64,000 nucleotides of DNA from Tetradesmus obliquus (lineage: Eukaryota; Chlorophyta; Chlorophyceae; Sphaeropleales; Scenedesmaceae). Location: assembly GCA_030272155.1 (NCBI GenBank), contig CP126203.1:1-64000 (forward strand), read 5' to 3'. The position numbers and the translations under genes were made by a program. The notes beneath the pieces were generated by a model. It was not told where the DNA came from and made no database searches. It worked only from the letters and a program-made list of their open reading frames with translations. Positions 48,317-60,698 of the stretch are shown piece after piece. Every line of letters starts with the position of its first letter. Within the stretch, counting starts at the first letter, position 1.

Positions 48317-51300
48317 GACACGTCAACCGCAGCAGCACCACCAAACACCAGCAGCAGCAACAGGCCGCAGCAGCCTCAGGTGGAGCTGCAGGGCCACCTG
48401 CTGTCAGTGGCCATACCCATTCTGCCAAATGCTGACGTGGCGGGGCTGGTGGGCCTCATAGAGGAGGGCCTGGATGCCCTGGCAGCCGCCAGCAGCAGCA
48501 GCAGCAGCAGCACGTCCAGCCGCCTGCTGGGCACCTCGCGCGTGGTGCAGTGGGAGAGCAGCAGGACGGTGAGGCAGCCGCCACACGCCGCACCCGGCAG
48601 CAGCAGCAGCAGCAGCAGGGAGGAGCTGCGTGTGCAGGTGATGGTGCCCCTGCAGCACGGCTCGCCGCATGAAGACAGCAGCAGCAGCAGCGGCAGCAGC
48701 AGCAGTAGTGTGTCGGGCTACGGGCGGCTGTCTGTGGTGAAGCCCGGCAGCCCCTTCACTGGTGATGAGCTGGCGCTGCTGGCACGGCTGGTGGCCGCTG
48801 CCAACAGGCCTGGCGGGCCGGGGCGGGTGAGGGGCGCTGCCAGCTGTAGCAGCTGCTGCTGTGGAGTGGGCAGGGCAGCTGGCTGGCTGGGTGGCTGCAT
48901 GCTGCGGCAGCTGCTTGATGCCCAGTGCTATGGCAGCTTGCAGCAGCCAGAACAGCAGCGTCCAGCCACATGGCATGCATTGTAGCGTACTGCACTGCTC
49001 AGCTGACACACATCGACAACAGCTCTGCCTCACACTTGCTGATGTGCTGCAGGGTGGTGATAGCCTGCTGCGGCCTGGCTGGGGCTCTGGCAGCAGCAGC
49101 AGCAGGCACCCTTTCAGCGGCCGCAGCAGTGACCCGCTGTCTGCCAGCCCGCTGGCGAGGCTCTTTGGGGGGCTGGTGGCGGGGCTGGCTGGTGACCTCA
49201 TCGGTGGCATGGCGGGTGACGCCGCTGGCGACGTGGCTGGCGGCCTGGCCGGTGACGTGGCCGGTGACGTGGCGGGTGACCTGGCGGGTGACCTCACTGG
49301 CTACTCTGCTGACGACCTGGTTGGTGACCTGGCGAATGACATTGCTGGCGCCATGAAGGTGGGGCAGGCTGGGGCGCTGCACGCCTGACCGCTGTGATGT
49401 TTGTGTTCTTTTCTCTGCGTCAGGTGCCAGGCAGTGAGATCAATGTGCTGGCAGTGAGGCCTAAAGGCATGAGCCGCATGCTATCCTGACACATGCAGAA
49501 AGCCTGCTGCAGCCAGGCGAGCTTGCATCACACATGGTTTCAAGCAGTTTGCCGCTTGCCGTGCCCGTGCTGCCGCCACGCTCCACTCCCTGCAGTCTGA
49601 GCTGCAGCGCAGCTGGAAGACGCTGCTGGACGACCTGGGCGGCGGCAGTGGCAGCAGTGACAACTTTGGCAGCGGCAGCAGCAGCAGCAGCAGCAGCGGG
49701 CGCTTCAGCAGCTTTGAGGAGCTGGAGGAGCACATTGAGGCGCAGCTGAGGGAGCTGGCCCCACCCGAGCTGCTGACATGGCTGCAGCAGTTTGAGCAGC
49801 AGGCGCGCCAGCAGCAGCAACAGCAGCACCAGCACCAGCAGGACTTCCCTAGAAGCAGCAGCAGCAGCAGCGAAAGCAGCAGGTATGGGGGCAGCAATGG
49901 GCATGGCCCCCCGCCGCCTGCCACCCAGCAGGCGCAGGCGCCGCCTCAGCAGCTGCAGCCGTGGCAGCAGCCGGCCGCCCGTGCTGCTGTGCAGCAGCTG
50001 CAGCAGCTGGGCGCGCAGGTGTACCTGCCTAGTGCGGCCGCGCTGGCCAGCCAGCAGCAGGACGGCACAGCTGCTGCTGCTGCTGGCGATGATGGTGGTG
50101 GTGGCGAGTGTGGCTGGGGCAGCCTTGCCGGCTATGAGTCCCAGAAGCAGGCGCTGGAGGACTACCTGCTGCTGCCACTGAAGCACCCAGAGGTGGGCGC
50201 AATGGTGAAGTCTGAAGTGAAGATGTAGAAGTGCTGAGCTTGGGGTTCAGCAATGGATGGCAGTGTGTTGAGGGTGGGAGCATGAGGCGCGCGCTGGGGG
50301 TTGGTATCAAGCGATGCCTGGGCCAGGCTGTTTACGGGTACAGTGGTGCATTTGCTCTGCTGGGTGGAGTCACGCATTGAGATGTGCATGGATGCTTCTA
50401 GGCTGTTGCCAGTTGCCTGCGCTGCTGCTGCCCTGCTGCTGCCCAGGTGTTTGAGCGTGTTGCGTCGCGCACGCGCAAGACTGCCCAGCCGGGCGGCAGC
50501 AGGCCGCGTGCTGTGCTGTTTGAGGGGCCGCCAGGTGGGCTGCCTGCTGGGCGGGGCTGCTGCAGCCACATGGTTCTGATTGGAGGCATTAGGGCTGTGC
50601 AGAACAGCCTGCTGCGCTGGTGACTTGTAGCTCGCAAACTGAGCTGAGCAGCGTGTAACATATTGTGGATCCTGCAGAAGCTAGCCTTGCACGTTATATA
50701 TGGTCACAGCCTGTTGTTTGCTGGGCTAGTGCCTGGGGTCGGGTTCAGTCCTGAAGGTGTATTGTATTGTGTATTGTTGTCTAGCGGTTCAGTGCCGCAG
50801 CTATCATCAATCTCCCCAAGGTACCCTGCAGGCATGCAGACAAGCGCTGTGACGTCATCTGTTTCTGTTGCTCATTGCAACTCCTTTGCACCAGCTGCAC
50901 CCCACAGCCGCCCTCCATGTCCTGCGCTTGTGCTCGCTGCTGCTGCAGGCACCGGCAAGACCAGCAGTGCACGGGTGCTGTCCAGCCGCGTGGCGCTGCC
51001 GCTGGTGTATGTGCCGCTGGAGGGCCTGACCAGCAAGTGGTACGGGGAGAGCGAGCAGAACATGGCCAAGGTGGGAGGGGTGGGGCCGGTTGCTGCAGGG
51101 CGGCCAGTTTGTTTCACTGCGTGCAACAGCACCTGCTCCAACTGCTGCTGGAACGAACGTTGAGGGCTGCACTGCTTTTGCTTATTTGTGGTGCGGTGAG
51201 AGTGAGCAGAACATGGCCAAGGTAGGGGCATGAGGGAGAGGGCCTGGACACTAAACTCATTATGCATCAGCTATGGTACAGAGGGTGTCAAGCGATGGCT

Positions 51301-52448
51301 GCTTGGTGGGCATGTAACACAACCAAGCAGCTATCTGCAGCCACTCAACTCTGCATGTGTTGCAGGCCACTTGACCCTGACTGTGCAGCTGTCGAAGTCG
51401 TGCAAGGCGCTAGGCGGCTGCGGCAACGTCTGCATTGCAGCAACCCGAATCTGAGCATGTCGTGCTGACCCAGCGCTGTGCTCTCTTTGCAGCTGTTTGA
51501 GGTGTGCGGGGCGATGGGCGGCTGTTTTGTGCTACTAACATAGTATGCCACCTTCATTCTCACCCTCCTTCTAAATTTGCGCCGCCTGCAGCTGTTCAAG
51601 GCGTGCGAGGCGCTGGGTGGCTGCGTGATCTTCCTGGACGAGCTGGACAGCCTGGCGGGCAGCAGGGAGCGACCCGACATGCACGAGGCCAGCAGGAGGC
51701 TGCTGGGAGTGCTGCTGAGGGAGATCGACGGCTTCGACAACATCAGCGTGGCGGGCGGCAGCAGCAGCAGCAGCAGTAGTGGAGCAGGGAGTGGAGGGGC
51801 TGGGGGTGGCTTTGTGCAGCAGCAGCAGCAGCAGCGAGGTGCTGCCAGCCGCCGCAGTGTGCTGATCGGCGCCACCAACAGGCGGCAGGACTTGGACGCT
51901 GCGCTGCTGAGCAGGTGGGTGAAGCAGCCAGCAAACTGAGTTTGTGCTGCCTGCTGCAGAGTGGTAATGGCTTAGCAGGAGGTTCACCTTACATATTGTA
52001 CCTGTCTTCATGACTGCAAAACAACACCCTGTTGCTGCCATGCTTGCCATGCTCCTGATGTGCACAAATGCCGTGCTTGCCAACCACTTTGCGCCGTTGC
52101 TCCCCGCCTGCCAGGTTCGACCTGTCCATCCACTTCGGCCTGCCCGATGAGGCCTGCCGCGCAGCCATCCTGCAGCAGTACGCGCAGCACCTGCCGGCAG
52201 ACGCGCTGGGCCGCATCGCAGCACAAACGCAAGGCTTCGCAGGACGTGACCTGCGTGACGTGTGTGAGCAGACTGAGCGGCAGTGGGCCAGCCGCATCAT
52301 ACGGGGCCAGGTGGATGAGGCGCAGCTGCCAGGGGAGGCCGACTACCTGGCCGCTGTGCAGCAGCGGCGGCAGGGCGCGGGCGGCGGCGGCGGCAGCGCT
52401 GGTAGGCAGGCGCCGTGGCTGGATGGCGGGCAGGTGCTGCAGATGTGA
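47481..52448 (+). CDS. AAA ATPase, probably mitochondrial membrane-anchored
   Basis: Nine exons: 47481-47912, 48185-48826, 49053-49358, 49424-49453, 49548-50192, 50447-50534, 50949-51070, 51592-51914, 52115-52448; 973 aa. The N-terminus (MLRRSLYAAILQSRALHVAL) looks like a mitochondrial presequence. It is followed by a Ser tract and a hydrophobic segment (WLSWLGFAAAGLVAQGSVLA, about 113-132). A long Gln/Ser-rich region includes polyQ (48270-48316) and a Gly-Asp repeat in exon 3. The single AAA domain has Walker A GPPGTGKT (712-719), pore-type KWYGESE, Walker B CVIFLDELDS with Asp771-Glu772, sensor-1 GATNRR (Asn851) and the sensor-2 region FAGRDLRDVCEQTERQWASR. A Ser/Gly/Gln insert separates DGFDN from sensor 1. 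It resembles plant AAA proteins with MHEA.RR.L.VLLR.IDGF. It likely extracts or remodels proteins. Introns 6-8 hold decayed exon copies. Confidence 0.88.
49190..49345 (+). repeat. Coding minisatellite (Gly-Asp-hydrophobic-Ala repeat) in the AAA gene
   Basis: Units of 12-15 bp around GGTGACCTGGCG or GGTGACGTGGC are repeated about ten times. They encode GDVAGD/GDLAGD-like runs in exon 3. All units keep frame. Confidence 0.8.
51198..51227 (+). repeat. Copy of AAA exon 7 end plus donor in intron 7
   Basis: GAGAGTGAGCAGAACATGGC, then CAAG|GTAGGG, repeats the true exon end at 51047-51076 with few changes. The true donor is at 51071 (GTGGGA). The copy is 151 bp downstream. Confidence 0.88.
51389..51531 (+). 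repeat. Two decayed copies of AAA exon 8 start, each with its acceptor
   Basis: TGTGCAG|CTGTCGAAGTCGTGC (exon copy from 51389) and TTTGCAG|CTGTTTGAGGTGTGC (from 51491) precede the true CCTGCAG|CTGTTCAAGGCGTGC (from 51592). The three are spaced 102 and 101 bp apart. The copies read LSKSCKALGGC and LFEVCGAMGGC against the true LFKACEALGGC. Confidence 0.88.
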
Positions 52449-54135
52449 GGGGCTGCTGGCCGCGGTGTGTGCTGTGCGGCATGTTGAGGTGGTGCAGGAG
52501 TTGTGAGGGTGCCGCGAACAAGTTGTGCACTTGCAGTGGCAAGCAAGTGCCGTTGGCTTTGTATACGGCATGACTGCAATCAACCATTGATAACATGTGA
52601 CAAAGACTTGGCTGAAGGCAATGGGCGGCAGACTGTGATGGTTCATCTGATGGTTCATCTGTGCAGGCAGTTGCAGGCAGTTGCATGCATGCTATGGACG
52701 TGATGGCCGCGCCTGCAGTTGCAGTGACAGCTGCCATTGCAGACCAGTTGCTTGCAAACTATTGCATTGGCCCCACTATTGCACTGGGGCTGGGTGACCA
52801 TATGCGTACTGCAGCACCGCTGATCAGCATCATGATGCGAGCAGTGGCCGAGAACACAGTGTGACGATGGGATGGCAAGCTGATGCAATTACAAAGCGTT
52901 GCTGCACATGATCACTTTTGCAGCCACACACAGACCACAGGCAACAGTACTAACAACTAGTCGACGCTCCCTGATGCCAAATGTGAGCACATATAACCCC
53001 AAGGCGCACACGTCACGTCCAGGCGCAACCATCAGGCTGCGCAGCTAGACGCTAGCTCAGCAGGCTGCTGAGCAGCGTGTACAAGCGCACCAATGTGCCG
53101 TGCCGCGCATGCGACTGCATGCTAACTAGCACTCATTCGTCTTAGCCTCAATCAATCCTTGACTGAGGTACTGTCCAGGCGCGGTGGCCACGCAGGCAGT
53201 CCGTCACAGAGTGCGGACCAATTCCAACATGCAGTGCTGTGCCTTTTGACACTGCTGGCAACTGCTCCCTGAGTGTGCTGTGTGCAAGGGGTCCATAATG
53301 CCAGTCAGAGTTTGAGTGCTGATCATGTAATCATGAGCAGGCAGCGTGATCGCCACTAACATGGCAGCGCCACACATCACAGCCCGCATGGACTCAGCCC
53401 ACACAGCGCACAACCCGTATGGCATCAGCAATTCTGATGCCACATCTATATGACAAGCACAGGCTGCTCCCAGATAACTTCAACTACACCATCTTGATGG
53501 CACGCGCACCAGACGGCACGCACATAACAATGCACTTGGGGCATCTGTCTGCTACCAGCTTGGATGGCAGTTGCCGGCAAATGCTGCACTAGCATCAGCG
53601 AGCTGACAACTGCGTGCCACACATTGGACAGCCCTGCCAGAGGGCAGCCGTGGCGCTGCAATGGCGCTGCTTGCTGGAGCACACAGGCACGCTGCCGGAC
53701 TCGCCAAGATGCACTGGAGGTTTGGTTGCACTGAGGCTACGCAAATAGGACAAGTCTATAAATGGAACGCATGCAAGGGAACCACAGGCACGATCGAGCT
53801 ACATGTCCGCAGCAAACCGCTAGGTGCTCAACAGCTAAACGAGCGCACAACGCTCTGGACTGCTGCGAGCACATATCAAAAGCAGTACGTGTATTGCTGC
53901 TGCAGTGTACGCACACTTTGGTGGTGGGATGCAACCACCAAGTGGGCTGTCAAACTATTACCCTGACGGCAGCTGAGTGGCGTGATGCAGCTGACCGGAT
54001 AGCTCGACGGTGGTGCCAGTTCAAACGGCAATGGCGGTGTGACACTGCAGTGCCTGTTGCCAGAGGCACCCAAAGCTGACAGCAGCGCATCTATTTTGCC
54101 ACGCAAGACATCCACTCTCTGCAATTGCACTGTCC
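52449..54135. other. Spacer between convergent genes, no gene seen
   Basis: Lies between the AAA gene (+) and the coiled-coil gene (-). It should contain both 3' UTRs. The only open frames are short and unsupported. Confidence 0.55.
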
Positions 54136-57100
54136 CTACTGCATCTCCACTGTCTTGGGAGCCAGGCACGTGAACAGGCGGGAGAACAGGTCGTGCTGCT
54201 GGCGCTGCGGCTGCTGCATGTCCTGCTGCATGTCGGGCGCCTCCTCAGCGTTGAACAGCTTGCGGGGCGACCTGGCCACAACCTTGGACAGCCGCTCCGC
54301 TGCTGCCATGCCTGCTGCCTGGCCCTGCAAGCCACCGCCAGGCCCCGTCTGCCTGCGGCTGGTCGGCCTGCTTGCTGTCAGCGGCCCTTTTGCCATGTCC
54401 ATGCCAGCAGCAGCAGTGCCTGCACCGCTGCCCACTGCCAGTTTCAGGGCTGCAGCGTCACCGCCAGCACTGGTGGTGACGGCGGCAGTGGCACCAGCCA
54501 TGGGTTCTGGGCTGCCAGGTGCATCCAGGTGGGCTGCTGCTCCTGCTGCCACGCTGCTGTCCTCCTGCGCAAGCACCACAGCATCAGGACAGGCCTGGGG
54601 CAGCACCCCCAAGCAGACGCACCATGAGGAAGGCAGCACACGTCAGCCTTTAACACACATACACGCAACAAACCCAGTGTCATACAGAGACTGCATGATC
54701 ACACCTACTGTACATGCACGCACCCCTTAACTCCTGCTGTTTGCAGCTGCATGTCGACGACACCCGCTGCTGGGCTGAGCTTCCATGCACGCCCACCTGG
54801 CCGTGTGTGCCATCCTCAGGCCAGTGCTGCGAGGCTGCGCCAGCACCAGACCCTGACACAGGTGCTGCGCCTGATGCCCGTGCAGGCAGCTGGGACGTCA
54901 TGGGGCTGAAGCTAGACGGCTCGCCTGCTGTGCTGCTGCCGGCAGCTGCTGCTGGCACCGCAGGAGCAGCTGCTGTCCCGCTGCCACTGCTGCCCGCAGC
55001 TGGCTTGCTGCCGGTGGCGCTGGTGCCGCCTGTGGTGCTGCTGCTGCCCTTGCGCCATTTTGACAGCGGGCTGCCCTGCTTGCTCTTGCTCTGCTGCTGC
55101 TCCCTGCAAGTTCAGGCACACAACACACCTCTTGGTACATGCGCATATATGTCCAGGCGTTGACAAGGACTGCCAGCTGACTGCAGAATGCATGGCTTAA
55201 GGCGGCATGCCGAGCTATAAGCAGTTTGCCTGCTAACCTCTGCCACCCCCTGCACCCACCTGAGGAGTGACAGCTCGCTCATGAGCTCGCTGTTCTGCAC
55301 GCGCAGGCTGCCACCCATCTCGCTGCTGTTGGCCAGCTGGCTGCTCAGCTCAGCCATGCGCGCCGTGAGCGTGTCCACGTTGACGTTGGCGCGATCCAGC
55401 TCCGCCTGCAGCGCGCTGTTGGCGGCGGTGGCCTCACCCAGCTGCACCTCCAGTTGGCGGCGCAGCTCAGCGCCACCAGACAGCTGCAGCGCACATTCAA
55501 CAAGAGGTGGTGAGCCACATGTGGCGGCACTACTTGGGCAATTGCTGCTGTGCAGGGCCAGCCGCCAGACAACCAGCAGGAGGCCCCACGGGTACCTTGC
55601 TGCGCCCTAGGGATCAGTGAGGATGGTAAGAGGTGTGAAGGCGCATGGGGTATCCTCATCGTCACACACACCCTCCCTTGACTACGCGGGTGGCGAGTTT
55701 TAACACACCACGCGTAGCTCATTCATTCATTCACCAGCAGGATGAACAGCTGTCGCCTGACACAATGGTGTGTTGCAATTGCCGATATTAGCGCCCAAGG
55801 CAGCCAGCAAAACTCCGTCGTGTACAGGAGCAGCACTGTGTTGTGTGCAGTATGAGTGCACCCCCTGCAACTCATGCCCCTGCTCACCTCAGTACTGAGC
55901 TCCAGGTTCTCCTCCTGCAGCAGCGTCACGCGCGCCTCCAGCTGCTGCTGCTCGCCCTCCAGCTCACGCAGCCGGCCCAGCGCGGCCTCCAGCCCGCTGT
56001 GCGCCTGCTCTGCTGCTGCCTCCAGCCCGCCCATCTTCTCGTCCCTGCTGTCTATCTCCGCCTGCAGCGCTGAGGCCTGGCTGGTGAGCGATGCCAGGTC
56101 TGCCAGCATCTCCTCGCGCTGGTTGCGCGCCTCGGCAAGCTGCAGCCGGGCAAACGGGCAGCACGGCATAGCACATCACACCACATTATCGCATGTGCTG
56201 CATTCAGAGATGGACGGCAGAGTGGCCGTGCAATGCGCCTCAGGGATGACAGCAGCGCTGCTGCAGCACTGAAGGTAGCCAGATTCATGCCGCCAGTGCA
56301 TGCTGCTGCCTGCACACACGACAGCCTCACCAGCTGCTGCGCGTCTGCGGCCGAGTGAGCTCCTACAGTCGAATCAAGCCACTGGTCCTAACTTATAGCT
56401 GGCAGTCTCAGCACCCACCTGTGCCTGTGCTGTGACCAGCTGCGCCTTTGCTGCCAGTGCTGTGTGGTGCAGCTCGTCGTGCTCCTGCTGCAGCCCCCTG
56501 TAGCGCTCCTCAGACTCCTCCAGGCTGTTCTGCTGCGCGCCACACAGCTCCTCTAGCTCCTTGACCTGCGGCGCAAAGCACGACAGCATTGACCAGGCAG
56601 CACGCAAAGCAGGGACATGGCTTGATTTCACGCAGGGCTAATGCCACCAAGCAGCCCAATTCCAACGGTTATCTAGCTGATTGACAGTGCCACGCACCCA
56701 CCCACAGGTTCAATGAATGGTAAAGGCTGCAATGACAGCTGCTGGTGACTGTTGCTGCACACAAAACGTCTATCAACCCTCTGCAGATGTCGCACGCAAG
56801 TGCAGTGCCTGCCTGCCTGCAAGGCCGCCGCACCTGCTTCATCAGCGCCTGCTCCCTGCTGTAGCTCTCCTGCAGTGCAGCCTTGACCTGGCCATGCAGC
56901 TCCTTCAGCCGGTCACGCTCAGACTCAGCACTGTCACGCTCGCTGCGCGTGGTGGTCAGCGCAACAGTCAGCTCGTGCACCTGCAGCAGCGGAAGGGTGC
57001 CGATTACAGGGTGGTGTCTGACATTATTGCAACTGGTGGGCCAGACATGTTGCCCTACCAAGACAGCAACACCTCTGCCATAAGCAGCCAACTGCTGCTG

Positions 57101-58312
57101 TGGCACAGCCAGTGGCTGCAAACCCATGCAGTTGTGTACAGGTGCAACGCCTCCATCTGCGTCCTGCAACCCACCTGGTTCACCATGTGGTCGCGCTCAG
57201 CGCGCAGCGTGCCCACATCATGCCTGTAGGTTGCCAGGTCCCGCTCAGTCAGGTCTGCGCGCTCCTGCAGCATGCCCATCTCAAACCTGCGCCAGCATAC
57301 CACGCACGCTGTGTGAGCGCAAGGCAGATGCTAGCATGCTGTAGCCGCAAGCCTGATAATATTCAATAGCCCTCTCACAGCCAGCATGCTGGCAGGGCTG
57401 GAAGGCCGTTGCTGCTGCTGCGACCTGGTTGAGCAGGATTGCAGGAGCGGGTATATACTGGCTGGCGCAGCAATGAGCTACGAGATGGCACGAGAACAAT
57501 GAGCAGCGCAGCGGCTGCTGCTGCATTGGCGCACATGCCATCTCAGGCAGCCAGTGTTGTCTCCCTGCACTGCTGCGCAAGCCTACTAGGTGCCCAGCCG
57601 TACCTGAGAGCATCCAGCTCAATTTGCTTGCTCTTCTTGTTCTTGTTCTTGAACATGCCTTTCAGTGTGCTTTTTCCGCTGCCGCCTCCGTCCTCGTCGC
57701 CCGCCCTGCTGCCCAGGTCATAGCGCATCGACATCCTGCTGCCGCGGCCCATCTCAGATGCCACCTCAGACTCTGCATCGTCTGCTGGCGCATGCTGCTG
57801 CTGACTGCACAAGCTGGCTGCGCTGGTAAAGTCTGCGCCCACTGAGCTGGACAGAGTGCGAGTGTGGTGGTGCTGAGGTGCTGCTGGCACGCCCTCACCA
57901 GCAGCTGCTGTTGCAGGTGCCTGCACAGGCAACATGTGCAGGGCATGTCAGCAGCTGCTGAGCATAGCTGCACATGCCATGCATTGGAATACACTGCTGC
58001 CTGATGATTTACTCCTGCAAAGTGTGACACTGGCCCCTGGTCACTGTTCAGCAGCACCAGCACCAGCAGTACTGTAGTGCTGCAGCTGGCACCTGCAATA
58101 CTCACCTCTCCATGAGGCTTGCTGTGCGTGTTGGCTCCAACCATCTTTTTGAGCTTCTTCCATGTGCTGGATTTTTTGCTGTTGTAGAAGCCCTCGGGCC
58201 CGGCTGTGCTAAACGTTTCAGTTGCCTCTGTTCCAGCTATTGACTGTGCATCGTGTTCATGGTCTTCTGCTGGACCATCCAGCTGCCCCTCCACCTCCAG
58301 CATGTCAGCCAT
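54136..58312 (-). CDS. Coiled-coil protein of unknown function
   Basis: Nine exons, 5' to 3' on the minus strand: 58312-58106, 57920-57604, 57286-57175, 56980-56834, 56565-56419, 56139-55888, 55483-55260, 55103-54797, 54594-54136; 723 aa, in phase. It starts MADMLEVEGQLDGPAEDHEH with a basic patch (STWKKLKKMVG), then a Ser/Gly segment and KGMFKNKNKKSKQIELDAL. Residues about 175-425 are almost continuous heptad-type coiled coil: LRAERDHMVNQ, RSERDSAESERDRLKELHGQ, KELEELCGAQQNSLEESEER, LQEENLELSTE, LTARMAELSSQLANSSEMG. The C-terminal ~290 residues are Ala/Ser/Pro-rich and disordered, closing with SKVVARSPRKLF and a Gln-rich end. Several coiled-coil exons are exact multiples of three (147, 147, 252), so they could be skipped or repeated without shifting the frame. 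A scaffold or cytoskeletal/vesicle tether is possible, but I recognise no family. Confidence 0.82.
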
Positions 58313-60079
58313 TGCTATAGGCTGCGACAACAGGCAACAAAGCCGATGGCTGAGCTGTGCTACGGAGAAGGCCCCGCAACCTACGGATGACAGAGGACCT
58401 TGTGCATCATAGTTTTGTGGCGTATGCACCCATAATGTGTTTATACTGCAGGTATGCAGGTGTCAGGAAGGTGTGCAGCTACGCGAAGTGATTGCACCTG
58501 TCTGACTCGTTGAACAGGTTGTTCCTCCTAGGTCCTGCACTTGCTGAACCTGCTGTCAAGCAGTAGGGTAGTCATGATACTAAATAATCATACAAATTCC
58601 TTGTTGAAGGCAAAGCACTCGCGGTAATCGCAAAATGTCTTTGACTCGTGGCAGGGACAAGATGTCGGTGAGATAGTTGTATGTTATTGTAAGTGTTTCA
58701 GCCAAGATTTTAGATCCAGGCAGAAATAGGGAGAACGAGCGTGGCGCAGATGAGCAGCTTCGGTTATTGTACAGCTGCAGCTCGATGCGTGCACGTAGTG
58801 ATATGGTGGAGATGTTTTGCAACCATTTCGATCTTGTGATACTTAAGTGGACGCTGCTGGCACCCCACTGAACCCAGCTGTCACTTCAACTGACCGCGGT
58901 TCGAAGTGCCCACTGAGGTAGGGTTGTGGCAGCACTGCAAAAGCTGTGCCGTGCAGCGCATCGCCTGATTTGAGCATTGCTTCGTGATCATGTCCATCTG
59001 CATGTATATGTCACAGGCTGCAGCTGCATCACTGCCACCAGGATAGAATTGTGTGCAGGCGTCCAGGCCATGAACAGTTGCCAGAAGTTGTTGCCAGTGG
59101 CTCTTCCAAGAATGCTTGCCCCATGAGCTTAAAATCATACTCTGAATGGCCTGCTACATCGGTGCTCCTACGATAAGCTTATTGAAAGAGGTATTAGGGG
59201 ATTGTGACTGCATTCAGTGTACGGACAACTTTTGCAGGCATATGCCTGCCTCGCAGTTCTCGCAGTGCCACTTGTTAGTGACAAGCCGTTGAATTCTTAT
59301 CAATGCTTGCAGTACTAGTAGTTCTGACAAACATGTACATGATTAGAACTTCAAAAAATGTTCCGGAATGTGGGGTACGGGCCAAAAGTTGGAGGCGTAA
59401 CTCAGCAGGCAGGTGTAACTTGAGTCCGCTGGGCCCCAAGTACACTAGATCGGCACCCCTGGCCAGGTGTACCAGTAGTACAGTACCACTGCAGCACTGC
59501 CACCAGTACAGATTTTTACAACTCGCTTACAACCACAAGCGTTGTTGTAAGCCGGTTGTAAGCCGGTTGTAAGCGGGTTGTACACTGAAAGTTGTAAGCA
59601 GGTTGTATAAAAGTGGGACTTGTAAATATGTTGTAAACATCAGTTGTAAGCAAGTTGTAAGCATGGTACAGTGTTACAAATTTTGTAAATATGATGTGCT
59701 GTGCCACTGAATAATATCGCATTTACATGCACAACCAGTCATGTGGTCCTCTGACAGCAGGTAATACATGGCCAGTGGCTGGCCACATGCCGGACAGCAT
59801 GAGCCACGCAGCGCATATGCATGCATGCACCATGCACCGACTTAGTGAGCAAGTGTAAGTGCCACCACACATACCGATAAACACTGCGCAACTCTGTACA
59901 AGGCGTATGCAATCAAACGCTTTATAGAAGTGACTTTCATCTGCTGTGCAACTTGTGCAAAAACACACAAGCACAACTGCTGCACAACAACAAGGTGTAA
60001 CAATTTGTGCGTAAACATCAACAACAATGCTGATCACGCCGCACAGGCCGCCTCAACACCACACACTCCACGATTGTGC
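58313..60079. other. Intergenic, no gene seen apart from a hairpin repeat
   Basis: Upstream of the coiled-coil gene start. It includes its promoter and the GTTGTAAGC repeat at 59512-59680. No supported coding region. Confidence 0.5.
59512..59680. repeat. GTTGTAAGC hairpin repeat, copy 1
   Basis: Short TTACAAC / GTTGTAA words in both orientations (TTTACAACTCGCTTACAACC ... GTTGTAAGCCGGTTGTAAGC) are repeated many times, so the segment can fold on itself. A related segment in the same orientation lies at 62041-62112. Confidence 0.75.
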
Positions 60080-60698
60080 CTAGTCTGACTTCGGCTCATT
60101 GCTGCTCTTGCCTTTGCTCTCGTCACTGCTGCTGCCACTGCCACCGCTCTGGTGTTCTGTGCCGGATGCCTTGGACCCTTCGCTGGCCTGATCTTCCTCA
60201 TATCCCTCATGCCAGCTTGCACCTGCAGGCTGCCTGCATGTGGCACATGCTGCATTCGTGTGCTACGAACACAAGAAGCAACCTCCTTTGCCGGGCCTGC
60301 TGCTGCTCTTGCTACACTTGCTTCAACAAAACATGGCACCTGCAGCCTGACCAAGCCAGGAAATGAGACAGCAACGGCAGCAACATGTTTGGCACACTCA
60401 TGCTCGCAGTATAACTTTGTCATTTTACATGTTGTAGTGCAACAGGGCAGCAAAAAGTGTCGCTGCAGTTTCTCACGAAGGGCAACAGCTGCGTGTTGAA
60501 TTTGGTTCTACTGAGCTGTGGTTGCGCCACATGCTGCTGAGCAAGTCATGGCACATGCCTGCACAGCTGACACAGCAGGTAGTACACTGCCAGTTGCTAA
60601 TCACCCACCTGGCAGCACACCAAAGCTGATGCAGCCGTTCTCGTGCAGGAAGTATAAGGCATCCTTGGTGACAGCTAGAGCAGCGTCATCAATCTCAT
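60080..60698 (-). CDS. Partial gene: end of a SWIRM-like domain and an acidic C-terminus
   Basis: Two exons stand out on the minus strand. 60698-60609 encodes EIDDAALAVTKDALYFLHEN then GCISFGVLP between good AG and GT sites. It resembles the last helix of SWIRM domains (compare AYNFLLEHGYINFGLAP in plant LSD1-like proteins, from memory). 60222-60080 encodes ASWHEGYEEDQASEGSKASG followed by a Ser/Gly/acidic tail and ends PKSD-stop. I could not join them in phase: an intermediate exon, perhaps in 60290-60380, is unresolved, and so are the 5' exons. No amine-oxidase domain follows, so this is not a complete LSD1-type demethylase. It may be a small SWIRM protein or a broken gene. Confidence 0.4.

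Noticed and set aside
60080-60698. Full LSD1-type histone demethylase gene
   Set aside because: Only the end of a SWIRM-like domain and an acidic tail are visible; there is no FAD-binding or amine-oxidase sequence nearby.
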